Below, in pieces: positions 23,662-35,600 of a stretch of DNA of 64,000 nucleotides (the first letter of the stretch is position 1; every line of letters starts with the position of its first letter). The notes beneath the pieces were generated by a model, which ran no database searches, had not been told where the DNA came from, and worked only from the letters and a program-made list of their open reading frames with translations. The stretch covers positions 35,454,503 through 35,518,502 of the forward strand of contig CM033396.1 in NCBI GenBank assembly GCA_019426215.1, read 5' to 3'. The position numbers and the translations under genes are program-made. The stretch comes from Buddleja alternifolia. Lineage: Eukaryota; Streptophyta; Magnoliopsida; Lamiales; Scrophulariaceae.

Positions 23662-25082
23662 CTATGTCAACTGCAAATGAACTCGAACTGCCATCCAATA
23701 AATATTATTCTGATCATTCCCATTTTCTGAATGCATCACTCTAACGAAAGCTTCGATATCACGTTCAATGTCAGGTTCATAACTTTCATCCTCAGCTATT
23801 AGAAATGCATGGTCTGCAACATTTTTCTTTCTTATGTAGTTGTGAACCGCCATAGTTGCCAACACAATTTCTCTTTGCGTATCAATATGGTAATAAGGCA
23901 TATTAGCCAAAATATTCCATCGCGCTTTCCAAACTCCAAACGTTCGTTCAACAATGTTTCTACATGAAGAGTGTAAGTAATTGAACTTTTCTTTCATATT
24001 CCTTGGTGCACGTAGTTGGCTGGTCCTAGCTCGACGAAAGTCTTCAAGATGATATCTTATGTTCTCACCTTTATATGGACCCATATATCCTAGCCTATGT
24101 GAGTATCCAGCATCAACCAAATAATATTTTTTTCCCTTTGGGTGAGGAAAATTGAGATTTGACCCGCGGATTGCTTCACCAAATATTCTATTATCATGTG
24201 CAGCCCCTTCCCATCCAGCCCATGCAAATGTAAAACACATATTAAAATCTACTACTGCAAGAATGTTTTGAGTAGCAAAACCTTTGCGGCCAATATATGG
24301 TATCGCTTGTCCTTGTGGCAATCTAACTTTCACATGTGTGCCATCAATTGCTCCAATTAATGCAATCCTGTTAACATAAAAGAAAAGTCACATACAACTT
24401 TTTAATATGAAAAACTTGAAAACGTTATCCTGTATATATAAATAAATAAAAATCTTACATCAAAATAAGGCTTGAACCTACAATGTTGAGGCTTGTGGTA
24501 ACCTTCTCCATCATTATAGTTTGGATGAGGTTTGATAATATCACCGGCTAGCTTACCAATCACCTTCAAAACTCTGTGAAAGTGTCTTGAAATTGTCTCA
24601 CCTGAATGATTAAAAATCTCCTGCATCAACCTATTATCCACACCATGAGCACACATCATTAAGAAAATGCCAACTTCTTCATAGATAGACATTGCCCTTG
24701 TAGGTTGAAGACCATACTTGTAGGTCAGTTCACGACACAATTCCATGAATACCGGCTTTGTAAGACGAAAATCTTGATAACAACGCATCCCGTGCCCATT
24801 TAATATCTCTTCAATAAATTTATGACCTGTTCGTATTGATGTTCGACATGGAACCTTATGGATATAATTCTCAACATAAGTTAAAATACTAGTAGCTGTT
24901 AATTGGCATAAGATCAACCACTCCATATTCTCATGAATTGTGTGTTCATCTTTCTCATCATCAGGAATATTTTGTTGAACTAGAGCACAATCTTTAAAAC
25001 TCCAAGACTCTGTTGAAGCATAATCTTTAACTTTCCAAGGCTCCATTGAACTTTTAAAGAGAAAAAAAGTACATAAAAACAA
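23662..25082 (-). pseudogene. PIF/Harbinger DDE transposase
   Basis: HARBI1-like nuclease (DDE_Tnp_4). Exon 1 is 25082-24459 (a second Met at 25046 is the likelier start, MEPWKVK) and exon 2 is 24367-23662, with an intron of 91 nt having GT-AG ends. The N-terminal helical part contains the helix-turn-helix-like segment RTGHKFIEEILNGH to HSGETISRHFHRVL. The catalytic triad is visible: Asp in AIDGTHV, Asp in GAAHDNRIF and Glu in NIVERTFGVWKARW. At the exon 2 start four extra bases (an AATT-like duplication near 24355) put DCI out of frame with GAIDGTH, so the protein is broken unless a different acceptor is used. Otherwise it is full length. Confidence 0.88.
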
Positions 25083-25277
25083 CTTATATAAACAATAAGC
25101 ATAACATGTAATGACGTATCACTAGACAAATAATAACAATGAAATACCAATCAAGTTTAAACAGTCAAAGCCATAGAAGCAGTAGATGATAATACTTCAT
25201 TGACATTGAAACATAAATTATAATCATAAACAAACATTTCTTTTAAAAAAATTAACCAAGAAGTCTAACAATGAAAA

Positions 25278-26452
25278 TTAAAGTTGTGTTTCCTCAACCA
25301 CTACAAGACAAACTATTTTCTTAAACTGGTCATAGTTGAACTCCAGCCAACACAAACAAGACTGGTGACAAGGTTGACTAGCAAATACTTCTTGCATGTC
25401 CTTTTTGCTCAAAAGGTTACATGCATAGTTCCACAACTCGCTTCTGGGTGTTATGTCAGGAATACTACACAGCATTTCAATTGCAGCGCCAATAGTCATC
25501 TCTACAGAGGATGCAGATATAACAGAGTTCTTTGTAGCTAAACATTGTAAAAGGGAATGAATATCCTCTCTTAAGGAGGCAGCCCCAGACATTTTCTTCT
25601 TCATTTTACTATCTTCATCACTGCATTTTCTTTTGATTGTTGTTGAGGATGGAAACATCTCATTAATATAGGGTGTTTGCTTACTTCCAGAAGCAATATT
25701 GTAATTAGGTGATCCTATATCTTCCATGTCATCGCCATCACCAATCTTTATATGTTCCATTTGATCTTCTGTGGATTCAATATTTTGTTTGAACATTTCT
25801 TCACCACTATCTAACTCATTGCCAGACCTCTGACTGGGTGCCCTTGCCCTCTCCCCCGTTGCAGCAACATCAGAAAAGAGTTTATCATATCGAAACCAAA
25901 TTAGAGACAAATCCTTATTCTTAAATTTGCTATAGTCACCATTTTCCTGCAATTATTAGTTTTAAATCATCATATCTAATTTAAATAATAATAATATAGA
26001 ACAAAATAATATAAAATCTCATGTCAAAGAAATTACTTTAAGTTTTCTGTCCCACCACTCGTCACTAGCATCAATTGTGTTTTTGATTGGATCCCAGCCT
26101 ATGCCTGTCTCCTGGTGCATCAATTTCTTAAAAAGTAACCAATCTTTCTTCATAGTATTCCAATGATTCCTAAATTGTTTGTAAGCATAGTTTCTACCAG
26201 TCATCTCATTGAACTTCTTGAGCAAATTATTTCAACCATTTCTATTGAAATGACTATTTGGCCTATTACCTTTACCAATTTACTCCTCACATAATTCAAT
26301 AAATTTGATATTACCAAAAGAGTCCCACTTTCCAGATGATCGCCCTTGAGTCGTTTGACTCGTCTTACCTGCACCTTTACTTGAACCCTTACTTGAACCT
26401 TTTCCCGAAATTATATTCATATTTCCCATTTCCATTTTCTGTTGATTGTCCA
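25278..26452 (-). pseudogene. Myb/SANT-like DNA-binding partner of PIF/Harbinger
   Basis: Second gene of the element (Myb_DNA-bind_3-like). It binds element ends and helps bring the transposase to the nucleus. The likely start is the Met at 26452 (MDNQQKMEMGN). The SANT-like region reads GKWDSFGNIKFIELC, then KKFNEMTGRNYAYKQFRNHW, then GWDPIKNTIDASDEWWD. One intron (about 26029-25949) leads to the second exon (NGDYSKFKNKDLSL), which ends at 25278 after an acidic, lysine-rich middle. Two nonsense codons lie in the first exon, near 26283 and near 26236. The second replaces a conserved tryptophan, consistent with TGG to TGA. Same strand as the transposase gene, about 200 bp upstream of it. Confidence 0.82.
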
Positions 26453-26689
26453 TCTAAACTATCTATTGACATAAAAAAATATTGAAATAGTTCATTAAAT
26501 TCATAAAAAAAAAACTTGTAATTCACATAAAAGGGAAAGTGATACAATAAAAAGTATTCATTTTTCCATTTATCTGTCAATAAATTTCTTAGTACAGAGC
26601 ATATCAGCCAAAGGAATTGTTGCAAAAGGACATTACATGTTAGGGTCTGCACCTTTATTTGCTGATGGATTTAAGGACTTTATAATTTT

Positions 26690-27374
26690 TATATTTTGAA
26701 CACCCTGTCATGTTGCATGGTGTAAAGAAATTGATATAATAATAAATCACTTCTAAAACTAAATGTCACAACTCTCTCTGTAAATATACGATCACACACA
26801 AACACACACACACATATATATACACACACACAATGATCCTTCAGGCAAGTTCAAATGGGATGTGATGAGTGGTAAATGCTCCCAATAAAATATATGAGAT
26901 GGGTGCCCGCCTAGCCTTGTTACGACAATGGGGCACTCTCATCTTCACCAATCTGATCCCTACTACATGAATATATATATACACACACACACATCAGTTC
27001 CTGCAGATTAGGAATATATATGTATATGTTAATATTTATCTATGTATATAACACAAACATGAACTCTAATAGCCACTACTTTCAGAGGTGTTATGCAAAC
27101 TTCTCGCATCTAAGAGATCTACAACTTACCGAGAAGATTACTCCAAAAGCTCCTGTCAACTGAGAAGACAAGTGAAGAAGGCTGCTAGACTCACGTTGAT
27201 GAAAGACATGAGTGTTATAGGGTTTTCTCTTTTCTTTCTTTAAGATAAATGATATATTAGAGGGCAAGAATGGGATAATAAGAAATAATCAGGGATATAA
27301 TTGTCCTTTTGGGTCATGGAATGAAACATCTTATAAGCTGTCAAAAAAATAAGTAGGGGGGACCTTATTTTTTT
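26690..27374. other. Non-coding 5' region of PIF/Harbinger-like element
   Basis: AT-rich with CA/TA microsatellite blocks (26795-26835, 26970-26995). It is upstream of the Myb-like gene and probably holds its promoter. No gene seen. Confidence 0.5.
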
Positions 27375-27515
27375 TTTTAGAGCTTATAAGCTCCAAACAT
27401 CTTATTTTTGGAGCTTATAAGCTCTTTTCTCCACAAAATTACCAAACAATTTGGAAGAGCTTATAAGCTCTTAAACATCGTATAAGATGTTTTAAAGAGC
27501 TTATAAGCTTAGCCA
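27375..27515. repeat. Palindromic subterminal repeats, right end
   Basis: Four copies of AGAGCTTATAAGCTC-type palindromes plus ATACGATGTTTTA-like spacers, the inverse of the left cluster. Confidence 0.8.
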
Positions 27516-27594
27516 AACACTCTCGAACAAGTGAATGTTGCTGGTAAGGTTGGAGTAGAACATAAATACAATCGCCAACATTGTATGATTTGTC

Positions 27595-28068
27595 TGTTGG
27601 CATATTTGATTATTATATTTTAAAAAAAATATTATTAATTAAAAGATATGTCTATTAGCGAGTGGCCATATCTAATAGTCATCTCTTTTAGGATGAGAGT
27701 TATCTTAAAGTCGCAACTCTTTTGAATCAAGAGTTGTGTCCTTCTATGATAGGTGTCTCAAACTCTATATAAACACTCTTAATGCCACCAAATTGTTATA
27801 ACAAACGTAATAAATATATACACAATTCTCCTACGTTTTCTCTTAAGCCACTTTCAATGAGTTTTTGAAGGGAGACTTCCGAAATTGCTATTCGTAAGTC
27901 TCGATGGTTTTGTCGTATCCTAGAAGTGATTTGCCATATAAACCCGATAGCAAACGAGTAGTGGGGGAAAATATTAAGGAAAGTGATTCGTGCACGCTTC
28001 GAAACCATATTTAAATTATATTTTCTTCATTCGTTTGTATTCCCCAATACATAGAAAAATCCCCAATA
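27595..28068 (+). repeat. 5' LTR of CACTA-hosting retrotransposon
   Basis: 474 bp, beginning TGTTGGCATATTTG and ending TCCCCAATA where the partner has TCCCCAACG; the ancestral end was probably CA. A TATA-like CTCTATATAAACACTC occurs near 27764. Confidence 0.88.
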
Positions 28069-28699
28069 ATCTTAAAGTGATATTATATATTATCGTTACG
28101 GAGACTAAAGAAGAAAATTGGATTGTGGAACTTGCCGGAAGTGATCGAGGAGGTGAGAAATTGAATACGGCAATGTGGCAGTGACATGCGACTCTTCTTG
28201 ATTCTTGAATCATGGCATGAATTCGTTTTTAGTGTATTGCAATATTGATGGAGACCATAATAAAAGGCTTCACGCAGATAAGTTTACTATGCTTTGAAAC
28301 TATAATTTCATGGCTTGTTAATTATTCAAGCATTTACGAAAAATTGAAAATATATATAATTCACGTGATGACAAAACCATATTTCTAGTGTTTTAAGTTG
28401 AATGTGTGCACATGTATGAGATGTTAAATGTACTTATGTATATTTGTTTTTGAGTGAAACAAATGCCCTCTCTAATTATGCATGTGTTTTAGAAAGATGT
28501 ATGTTGGTTAATTAGCTTGGTGAAATGTATAGAAACTCACTATGGTGGAGGGTATCCTGATTTAATTCAGAAAATTTGATTATCTAAATTGATCTGATAT
28601 TCTCTTTGTAGAGTGTTTTACATATTCAAAGTGTTTGTCATTGCCTATAAGATACACATGTCCGTGTGAACTATTTAATTGTAATAAATAAACTGCATT
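28069..28699. other. Internal remnant of LTR element, left part
   Basis: No gene or domain was recognised. It ends at the CACTA target site ATT (28697-28699). Confidence 0.55.
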
Positions 28700-28714
28700 C
28701 ACTACCACAAAAAA

Positions 28715-29045
28715 GCCCTATTACAGCGTACCTATTACAGCGATTTTGAAAAACTACTGTAATAGGGGTACTCGGTTCGGACCTATGACAACGGTTCGAC
28801 CCGAACCGCTGTCATTTGATGTCAGAATTTTTTTTTTTAAAAAAACAATTGGATACGACAGCGGTTCAGTCGAACCGCTGTCATAGACCACAACTATGAC
28901 AGCGGTTCAATCGAACCGTTGTCATAAACCGGTCTATGACAGCGGTTTGATTGAACCGTTGTCACAAAAAAGGAAAAAAAAATATTACATGTGACAGGGG
29001 TTCGGGCCGAACCGCTGTCATATGTAACCGCTGTCATAGGGGGCC
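28715..29045. repeat. Left subterminal repeats of second CACTA
   Basis: At least six inverted pairs of ATGACAGCGGTT and AACCGCTGTCAT, for example near 28790, 28860, 28900, 28940 and 29010. Presumed binding sites for the accessory protein. Confidence 0.85.
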
Positions 29046-29079
29046 GGGTTTCCTTAACCCAGCCCCCCTTCTTCTCTCA

Positions 29080-29350
29080 CACTCACTCACTCTCTCTCTC
29101 TCTCTCAACTCTCTCACTATTACACCCACCACCACTACCACCTCTCTCTCTCTCGCGCTCTCTCTCGGTTTCTCTCTCTCTCTCTCTCGATCTATTTCTC
29201 TCTCTCGGTTTCTCTCTCTCTCTCTCTCTCGATCTATTTCTCTCTCTCGGTTTCTCTCTCTCGATCTATTTCTCTCTATCGCCGCCGACATCCATCGCCG
29301 TCCGCTCCTCCCCTCGTTCGGTATCTCTCTCTCTCTCTCCCTCTTTCTCT
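29080..29350. repeat. CT-rich microsatellite/minisatellite
   Basis: (CT)n tracts broken by three or four repeats of the unit with GGTTTCTCTC and CGATCTATTTC. It probably belongs to the 5' leader of the transposase transcript. The open frames over it are low-complexity artefacts. Confidence 0.85.
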
Positions 29351-29351
29351 T

Positions 29352-29860
29352 TCTAGATATATATATATATATGTGCATATATATGTATATATTCTATATA
29401 TATATATTTAACTCTTTATATATATATATATACATAAGGATCGCCGCCGCCGTTGCCGCCCACCTCCGCCGCCGACCACCACCATTTAGTGGGTACATTT
29501 TTTTAGATAAATATATATACACACACACACACACACATAGAGTATAAAGTTAAATAATTGTGTATGTATATTTGTGTATGTGTGGGTGTATGTATATGTG
29601 GGTGTATGTATATATATTTGTGTATGTGTGGGTGTATATATATTTTTGTATATGTGGGTGTATGTATATATATTTGTGTATGTGTGAGTGTATGTGTACA
29701 TATATTTGTGTATGTGTGGGTGTATGTATATTTGTGTATATGTGGGTGTATGTATATATTTGTGTATGTGTGGGTGTATGTATATATTTGTATATGTGAG
29801 TGTATGTATATATATTTGTGTATGTGTGGGTGTATGTATATTTGTGTATATTCTTGAGAT
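29352..29860. repeat. TA tracts and TGTGTATGTGTGGGTGTATG minisatellite
   Basis: (TA)n at 29355-29435, a (CCG)n-like patch at 29441-29485, (AC)n at 29517-29538, then about ten copies of a 20-30-bp unit made of TGTGTATGTGTGGG and TGTATGTATAT to about 29850. Non-coding. Confidence 0.85.
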
Positions 29861-29974
29861 TTGCCTATTTATTGAAAAATTTAAGAGAAATAGGGATTTG
29901 ACTGAATTGAGTATTAATTGGGTTAGTCGGGTATTAATTACGTTTGATTTGGGATTAAATTGTGGTTATTTTGT

Positions 29975-30270
29975 GGTTTAGGGTACATTGATCCAACTGG
30001 TGATCTATATTTATATTTAGTTGTTGAAAATATGATGTTTTATTTGTAATTTTATGTGATTTATGTGATCCGACTGGTGACCAATATTTGTAGTTGTTAG
30101 AAATATGATGCTTTATGTGATCCAACTGGTGATCAATATATATTTATAAAATGATGCTTTATTTTTAGTTTTATGTGATTTATGTGATCCAACTGGTAAT
30201 CAATATTTGTAGTTGATTGAAATATGATGTTTTATGTGATCCAACTGGTGATCAATATTTTCGTATAGTA
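29975..30270. repeat. TTATGTGATCCAACTGGTGATCAATAT tandem repeats
   Basis: Five or six diverged copies of a unit around GTGATCCAACTGGTGATC, spaced 60-75 bp apart, upstream of the transposase start. Followed by two related copies of AGATTAAGTCGAGAACTTGG (about 30368 and 30536). Confidence 0.75.
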
Positions 30271-30688
30271 AGATCGACATTTTGGGTTTGTTGTGGGTGA
30301 AAGATTAGAATATTGGGTTTGTTGTGGTTGAAAGATACGAATTTTATTGGTTGCAAGTTTTGGGGAAGATTAAGTCGAGAACTTGGTAGAAATTTTTGCG
30401 TCGATACTCTGTCGAATTTTTTCTAGGATAACGGGACATAAATTAAAATTAAAACAATTTAATAAAATAAGATCGAAATTGGATTTTAGCGGATCGTAAA
30501 ATCCGAATTTTGTTTGTTGCAACCTACCCGGGTGAAGATTAAGTCGAGAACTTGGTAGAAATTTTTGCGTTGTTACTCTGCCGAATTTTTTCTAGAATAA
30601 TGGGAAATAAATTAAAATGAAAATTATTTAATTAATTCAACTATCAACTGATGATGAAATTGTTTAATTTAATTAATTCAGAATCAAA

Positions 30689-30946
30689 ATGGATCGAAGT
30701 TGGATTTTAGCGGAGCGTATGTCAGAACAGTATGAGAAAGGGGTGAAAGAGTTCATAGAGTTTGCGGTTTAGCATGCACCAGATCCAACTAGGATCACTT
30801 GCCCGTGTTTACGTTGTTGTTTTGGAAAGAGAATTAGTCCACGTGAGTTGGAAGATCATTTGGTGTGTAATGGAATTGCTAAAAGCTACACACGTTGGAC
30901 AAGACACGGTGAAAGCAGTGTCACGTCGGATGATTTGGGTGGTACA
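30689..30946 (+). pseudogene. TNP2-type transposase, 5' piece
   Basis: The start (MDRSWILAERMSEQYEKG) and the transposase-associated zinc domain (ITCPCLRCC, RELEDHLVCNG) of the CACTA transposase. A TAG at 30770-30772 stands where glutamine is expected. The frame is cut at 30946 by the Sire-like Copia and continues at 44950 or 44955, with the duplicated GTACA counted once. Confidence 0.88.
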
Positions 30947-32454
30947 TGGTGGTCCCAAGTGGCATACGAAAGGGTCTAGAGGGGGGGGGGGGGTTGAATA
31001 GACCCTAAAGTCTTTTTCGACTTCACAAAACTTTCGTATCACTTTAGAAATTTGAACGCTTGGAAAAACTGAGCGCTTGGGTCAGACGCTTCAAAATAGT
31101 TAACTTAGACTTAGTGATTTCAGCAGTTTACCAAAGTAGGGCAACGCTTAGATCGCTTAATCAGGGTTAGCACAGCGGAAATAATGTTTAGCGTTCTTTT
31201 GGTTGAATTAGTCGCTTTGCAATTTTACTTGTCTTTTTCAGAATAATATGAAGTGAATAATATAAGACATAAAATAAATGACACAATAATTTGTAAGGTT
31301 CACAGGGTGATGTAATCCCAGCTACGTCCTTCTTCTCCTTTTTCACTTGGAGGAAATTACTATGATGATTATCAAAGGATCACACAGAAACTTCTACACA
31401 ATAGTAATGGATGAAAATGATCTTGGGCTCCTTGATCACACAGACTTCAGCACCAATGAAGATCGTCTTCTTCAAGCTTCTCTCACTCAGAAGTGCTGCC
31501 TGAAAGTTTTCAACAACTTTTCTCACTCAGATGAAATGTTGAGGTTTATCACTAGGGTTTTGTTTGTTTTAAAGAAGATCAAACAACTTAGAATATCTCA
31601 GTTGGAGTTTGGATTTCTTCTTTGGAAGATGTTTGAGATATTTGTGACTGTTTAAATGTAGATGGAAAGCTTAAAAAAGTTTTGGCTATGAAATCTCTTA
31701 AGCTTTTTCAGAAAGAATGTACGTAGGATTTTTGACAATAATTTCTCGTATATTCTTGATGTTATTCATTACTTTTTGATTTTCTGGAGTAAGGTATTTA
31801 TAGGCAATTTCTTGGGATCTGTCCGTTGGACACATGTAGGAGCGTGCCTTTCACGTAGCGCGTGTTTGTACCTAAAATCTGACATTCCTGAAAATTCGCT
31901 GGAACCGATTGGACGGGAGCAGCTAAAACTTTGAAAGTTCTGACAGTCTGGTCACAGGGAGGCTTGTCCAAAAGTCACAGTAGCTTATCACATTTAATGC
32001 TTTTATCAGGCATTTAATGCAATTTGAATTTATTTCCCGTTGGAAATAAATGCCTGTTGAATGATTGCATTTAAGTCCTTTATGACTTGAGGATTTATTT
32101 CAGGTGAATCTTTTTTAAGTCGCTCGAGTATTTGAACGCTTGATTCATGAATCCTGAACTGCGGTCTCTTAGCGTTTGACAGGCGCTAAGACGGAATCTT
32201 CATCTTCGGTTGACTTCAGACGCTGGTCTTCAACTTCTTCTCAAATAGACTCACCTAGAATTCTATTCTTAATTCAGTCGCTAAGACTTAGTCTAAAATC
32301 TATGAGGATAAAAATTACAAGCCTAAACAAAATTACAAACTCTTTAAACGCTTTATACAATGATCTATGAAAGCATAAACTTACATTTTATTTGGGGTCT
32401 AACATTGAATCCTATCTTGTCATCATCAAAACATCTAACATGAAATTCCTAACA
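30947..32454 (-). repeat. 3' LTR of Sire-like Copia
   Basis: 1,508 bp. On the plus strand it begins TGGTGGTCCCAAG and ends GAAATTCCTAACA. A G run of 14 lies at about 30980. The 102-codon frame at 31347-31655 is antisense to the element, appears in both LTRs and is not supported as a gene. Confidence 0.95.
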
Positions 32455-32468
32455 ATTTTCCCCTTTTT
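32455..32468 (-). promoter_or_regulatory. Polypurine tract of Sire-like Copia
   Basis: On the minus strand CAAAAAGGGGAAAAT directly abuts the 3' LTR and would prime plus-strand DNA synthesis. Similar G-rich tracts (minus strand CTTTAGGGGGAAC near 37745 and TTTAAGGGGAATC near 37812) lie after pol, as in other Sire elements. Confidence 0.75.
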
Positions 32469-32697
32469 GATGATGTCAAGACCTTAACTCTTATAACTCT
32501 TTTATAGTTTAAGAGTTCAAAGAAAAGTCCAAAATAAAATAAGTTAGCGTTTGAAAGGTTAGTAATGTTAGTTAAAGTTAGTTTGGCTTCAACAAGTTGT
32601 TTCAGCAATAAATCATTCATATGTATTGAAATGAAGCATACATGATTTATGCTGAAAAGAATACGAAAGAAATAAAATATGCAAACAAAAAAAACAT

Positions 32698-35600
32698 TTA
32701 TTTCTTCTGTCGCTTTGCTCTTTCTTCGCCTTGAAGAACTTCTAACGCTAGTTCTTTTAAGAGTCGATCAATGTCGATCATAGTTGTATGCTGGATTTCA
32801 TCATAGTCATGCCTACGGAGTCTGGCGCTTTCATTTAGCTCTAACAACCTTTCCGTCCAATCCCTTGGTGGAATGCCAAGTTCTCGAATCAGATCGTAAT
32901 ATATATTTTTTTGACGGTCATTTGACGGTCTCCAATTCACAGGTCGTTGTAGCGGTCCGGCATAAGCATGAAATCCCATATTCTCTAAGAAGTCGGGGTC
33001 CAACTGGGGAAGAGCGTATTTTCCGAGATAATACCTTGGTTTTCGTTTCTTGGATAGCATTCTCTTAATGCTTACCAGTTCATCAAACATCGAACGCCAA
33101 TGTTTATTATCCGTCTTGGAAATCGCTTTGGTCTTTTCTTTACTTTCCCCCTTCTTGACTTCATCAAGGGACAATTTGAGATCAGCGACATCGCGGCGCA
33201 AAAGTCGAACTTCTTCGACTAGAAGAGCAATCTGTTGAGCGACACTTTGAGCAACGGCATCGGACGAAGCGTGTCGGTCCGCATCAGCCGAAGCGCTCTG
33301 AGCAAGGTGACGATTGAATTCAGAGGAGAGCTCAGCGATAAGAGGGGACATGCTTTCCATGATAGCAATGGTGCTGGAATTTGAAGCTTTGGCAATGTCA
33401 CGGCTTCGCGTATCAGACATTAAGCGAGTCTGTCTGGTAGCGGCTTCAGAAAGCTTGGAGCAGGAACCTTCGATGTGGTGAAGCGAGTTCCGTACAGCCT
33501 TTCTGAAATCTCGGGCCTCTAAGTCACTGTCGGAATCTGAATCCGAAGAAGGACGTTCTGGGGACGGGAGAAGTCCGTAAGAACTTGAAACTGCAGCCTT
33601 GCCTTTGGTTTTATCTCTTAGAAGAGGTTCTACAGGCGCTTGAGCAATTTCAGCGTGCACTTCTTCAATGGCATGATCCAAGGTAGAATCAGCAATCGCT
33701 GGGGGCTCGACTACTTGGGCGCTAGAAGAATCTGGCAAGGAAGCCTCAGGGAGATGAGCGACTTCCGCAGTAGGAGCAGAATCTTCTTCCAGAATTTGGA
33801 TTGAGGGAGGAGAAGGTTCTCGAATGCCAATAACCCAGAGGGGGCCAAGGGCTTCCATCACATGCCGGGGACTGATCAGGCTAGATTGCGGGATAAAGAA
33901 TATAGCGTCTTCGCGCTCGTCAGTACTTAGTGCAAGTTGCACACCTTCTGGTAAAGCAATCCCTGAGGTATATGTGTTGAAAAAGTCCAAAATTAACGGC
34001 ATGAACGCTTGAGCTGCTTCTTGGTCCACTGGCCTAATCAGCGAGATCATCTTGGCCACTTGAATATTCTGTTCACTGAAGAGCACAAGGTGGAGAGTAT
34101 ATCCTCGGAAATCGTTTAACCCTGAATAGTGATTGAAACTTCTATCCAATGCTTGGACATTTTCTATCACTGCTCTCATATCTCGGTGGAACTCAGCAAA
34201 CTCAGCGTGTTCTGTTGAAGTGTCAACACGAATCTGACTCTGGCTTTGAAGAACTGGTTGTTTACTTGACGAAGCGTCTTCGTTGAGGTCAGGGAAGATT
34301 CGTTGAACAAAGTTTGCACGAGGATGCAAAACGTAGCGTCCGCCCTGGCTGAATAAGGCGAGCTGCTGGCGAATGTAGCTTTCGATTGGCTGTCTGTATC
34401 GTGGCAAAGTGCTAACATTCCCGGCAATTATCTGACGCTGTTGAAGCAAAAAGGTGGCAAATCCTCGGCGTCTATATTCTATTCCAAAATTAAACAGGAA
34501 TGGATATTTGACGAGTTCATCAAGGGTGTAAAAGTGAAGAATGAACTCTTCAGCCCATTTGGCTGTATCCATCATCCATCGTTTTCCAAGTTTGTTCGCT
34601 TTGTTTTGATCTTTTCTAGCGGCTAAGAATTTCTCGAAGCGTTCTGTTTCATCATCATAATCTTCAGCCCATAATCTGGCAAGATATTCACGAGCCTCAT
34701 CTTCAATCCACGAGTTGACCGGATTTGGGCGCTCCGCAACAAGCGAGCCTTTGCCTTTCCAGAGTTTGAGTGGATTTGGAGAGAGAGCGTTCTGGGGAGA
34801 CTTGACAACGGAGGGGAGAGCAGAGTATCCTATCTTATTGAGATCTTCCTCATCAGGATTTTTGTTCCAATCACCCATGTGTGGGTTCTTGAAAACAATC
34901 TTGCTTTGGCGCAGAGGATAAAAGGACTCGTCCGAGCGACCTGTTAGAGTAAATCGCTGTTGATCAAAGTCAGCTCTATTGAATACTGGACGACGAATGT
35001 ACTCAAGGCGAGATTGAAGTCGCTCTAAGTCATATAGTCCTAGATCTGCAATACGCTCGAAAAACTCAAATTTCTTGGTATCGGACATATCGGGCCGATG
35101 GAGAGTGGTTTGAAAGTTGATTTCCAACTCGGCAAGCATTTGAGCGTCACGTTCTCTGGCAGCATAATAAAATTCGACATCTGGATAATATCCGTGCGGG
35201 AAGAAATCAATGACACGAGGTGGAGGTCCGATTGACGTAGGAACAAGGGCGATAGTTTCTGTTGGAATGGGGGCCACTTCTATCGACCGCTCAGCGTTTA
35301 AAGTTGCTTCACTCGCTGATGAGCTTTCAGAGTCAGGAAGAACTTGGAATGCTTCTTTAGCAATATGCACGACAGTTGCCATGTCCATGTCTAGTTCAAC
35401 TGGAATCTCCGAGAGAGGAGGGGCTTCAGCGATTGGTTCATCATGAATTCCGTCATGAGCTCCGTCATGAGCTGAAACATGTAAGCGATTGAGGAAAGCA
35501 AGCAAAAATTCCTACTGAGTAGAAATTTACAAAGAAAATACTACATCGCTTACCCTGAGGACTATCATCGACTGTCTTAGTCGCTTGATCTGTTTCTTGG

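Larger units (their letters stand above)
22875..27522 (-). mobile_element. PIF/Harbinger-like DNA transposon
   Basis: Termini are GGGTGTTTGGTTAAGCTT at 22875 and the inverse AAGCTTAGCCAAACACTC ending at 27522. Both sides show TCGA (22871-22874, 27523-27526), so the duplication is 3 or 4 bp. Two genes run on the minus strand: a DDE_Tnp_4 transposase and a Myb/SANT-like partner, the usual PIF/Harbinger pair. Palindromic subterminal repeats occur at both ends. Insertion is in Gypsy integrase sequence, whose frame resumes on the other side. Each gene carries one or two lesions, so the copy looks recently inactivated. Confidence 0.88.

Noticed and set aside
28951..29547. 198-codon Ser/Leu-rich frame
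   Set aside because: Read-through of CT and TA microsatellites in the CACTA leader.
29558..29981. Cys/Tyr/Val-rich frames on the plus strand
   Set aside because: All three frames of a TGTGTATGTGTGGG minisatellite are open; typical of repeats, not genes.
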